Assembly (NCBI GenBank): GCA_964344565.1
Contig: CAYFNT010000004.1
Coordinates: 1-64,000, forward strand
Reading direction: 5' to 3'
From: JACNKJ01 sp964344565
Lineage (GTDB): Bacteria; Krumholzibacteriota; Krumholzibacteriia; JACNKJ01
DNA length: 64,000 nucleotides
Below, piece by piece: positions 63,566 to 64,000 of the stretch. The position numbers and the translations under genes were made by a program. Numbering within the stretch: position 1 is the first letter of the stretch; every line of letters starts with the position of its first letter. The notes under the pieces were generated by a model that was given only the letters and a program-made list of their open reading frames with translations, ran no database searches and was not told the origin of the DNA.

Positions 63566-64000
63566 CAGGTTTCCTCTTCTACTTCTTCTCGGCCATGGCC
63601 CTGGCCTCCGCGGTGATGGTGGTGACGCGAAAGAACCCCATCAGCTCCGCGCTATTCCTGGTGCTGGCCTTCTTCAACCTGGCCGGCATTTACGTGCTCA
63701 TGGACGCCTTCTTCCTCGCCGCGGTGCAGGTGGCCGTCTACGCCGGCGCCATCATGGTGCTCTTTCTCTTCGTGATCATGATGTTGAACCTCAGTCCCGA
63801 AGAGATGCCCGCCTTCATGAATCGCAAGATCAAGTGGGCCGGCGCCGGTCTGGCCGTGGCCCTGAGCGCCGCGCTGCTGGCCCTGGACTTCAGCCGCCGC
63901 CTGCCGGCCGGCCCCGCCGGCGAACTCCGCGGTGAGGTGGGAAGCCTGGGCGAGCTCATTTTCGGGGAGTTCCTGCTGCCCTTCGAATTGACGGCGGTGC
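63562..64000 (+). CDS. nuoJ: NADH-quinone oxidoreductase subunit J (partial, cut by window end)
   Basis: The reading frame from GTG 63562 (overlapping the nuoH stop) runs to the window edge, giving 146 residues. It shows NuoJ features: four helices so far, KNPISSALFLVLAFF, and VQVAVYAGAIMVLFLFVIMMLNL with the conserved Tyr-Ala-Gly-Ala-Ile. nuoI does not precede it. The genes that should follow (nuoK, L, M, N) lie outside the window. Confidence 0.93.
   Translation, partial: MTGFLFYFFSAMALASAVMVVTRKNPISSALFLVLAFFNLAGIYVLMDAFFLAAVQVAVYAGAIMVLFLFVIMMLNLSPEEMPAFMNRKIKWAGAGLAVALSAALLALDFSRRLPAGPAGELRGEVGSLGELIFGEFLLPFELTAV

Overview
The window is one contiguous, GC-rich, gene-dense bacterial chromosome segment with very short intergenic gaps. 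Many neighbouring genes share ATGA, GTGA or TTGA stop/start overlaps. The CCTCCT anti-Shine-Dalgarno at the 3' end of the 16S rRNA matches the GGAGG-type ribosome sites used throughout. Several things suggest an uncultured lineage near the FCB superphylum (Krumholzibacteriota-, Eisenbacteria- or Latescibacteria-like): secreted proteins ending in NPFNP-type sorting domains, outer-membrane barrels, a DNRLRE-like lipoprotein, a System II cytochrome c maturation pair and a gram-negative envelope. The phylum is an inference; the 23S sequence would settle it.

Layout. 1-3673: end of 16S, tRNA-Ile(GAT), tRNA-Ala(TGC), 23S, 5S and a terminator. 3727-7643: a secreted glycosidase-like protein, a methyltransferase and a Yip1-like membrane protein. 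7665-19482: an EF-G-like GTPase, yebC, ruvC-ruvA-ruvB, queA-tgt-yajC, def-fmt-rsmB, a PASTA protein and rpe. 19502-24558: ffh-rpsP-khpA-rimM-trmD-rplS-rnhB-yraN. 24563-34702: a small zinc-finger protein, comM and a run of exported proteins (two thioredoxin-fold proteins, sorting-tail protein, barrels, lipoprotein, TPR). 34833-38324: an archaeal-type (type II) GAPDH-like enzyme, an MBL hydrolase, an inositol-monophosphatase-like enzyme and a methyltransferase. 38341-46277: resB-ccsA, moaD-moaE, pepA, acpS, a NYN protein, xth and a membrane protein.

46267-53911 is a leftward operon for sulfur metabolism: an ArsR repressor with two cysteines, a Tat-exported molybdopterin oxidoreductase of the polysulfide/thiosulfate reductase type, its 16-Cys ferredoxin subunit, two tandem NrfD membrane subunits, two YeeE-type sulfur permeases (the second fused to a rhodanese-like domain) and, past a palindromic repeat element, mobA. 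The upstream moaDE, resB and ccsA genes could supply molybdopterin and cytochrome c maturation.

53946-64000: a SpoU methyltransferase, a small exported protein, an SF1 helicase with a DnaQ-like exonuclease inserted in it, an anchored unknown protein, and a nuo operon running A-C-E-F-H-J with B, D, G and I absent; nuoJ is cut by the window end.

The least ordinary items are the helicase/exonuclease fusion, the sulfur operon with its candidate persulfide switch and odd rhodanese tail, the 275-bp palindromic element, the incomplete nuo order, and a PASTA-only protein where a PknB kinase usually sits.
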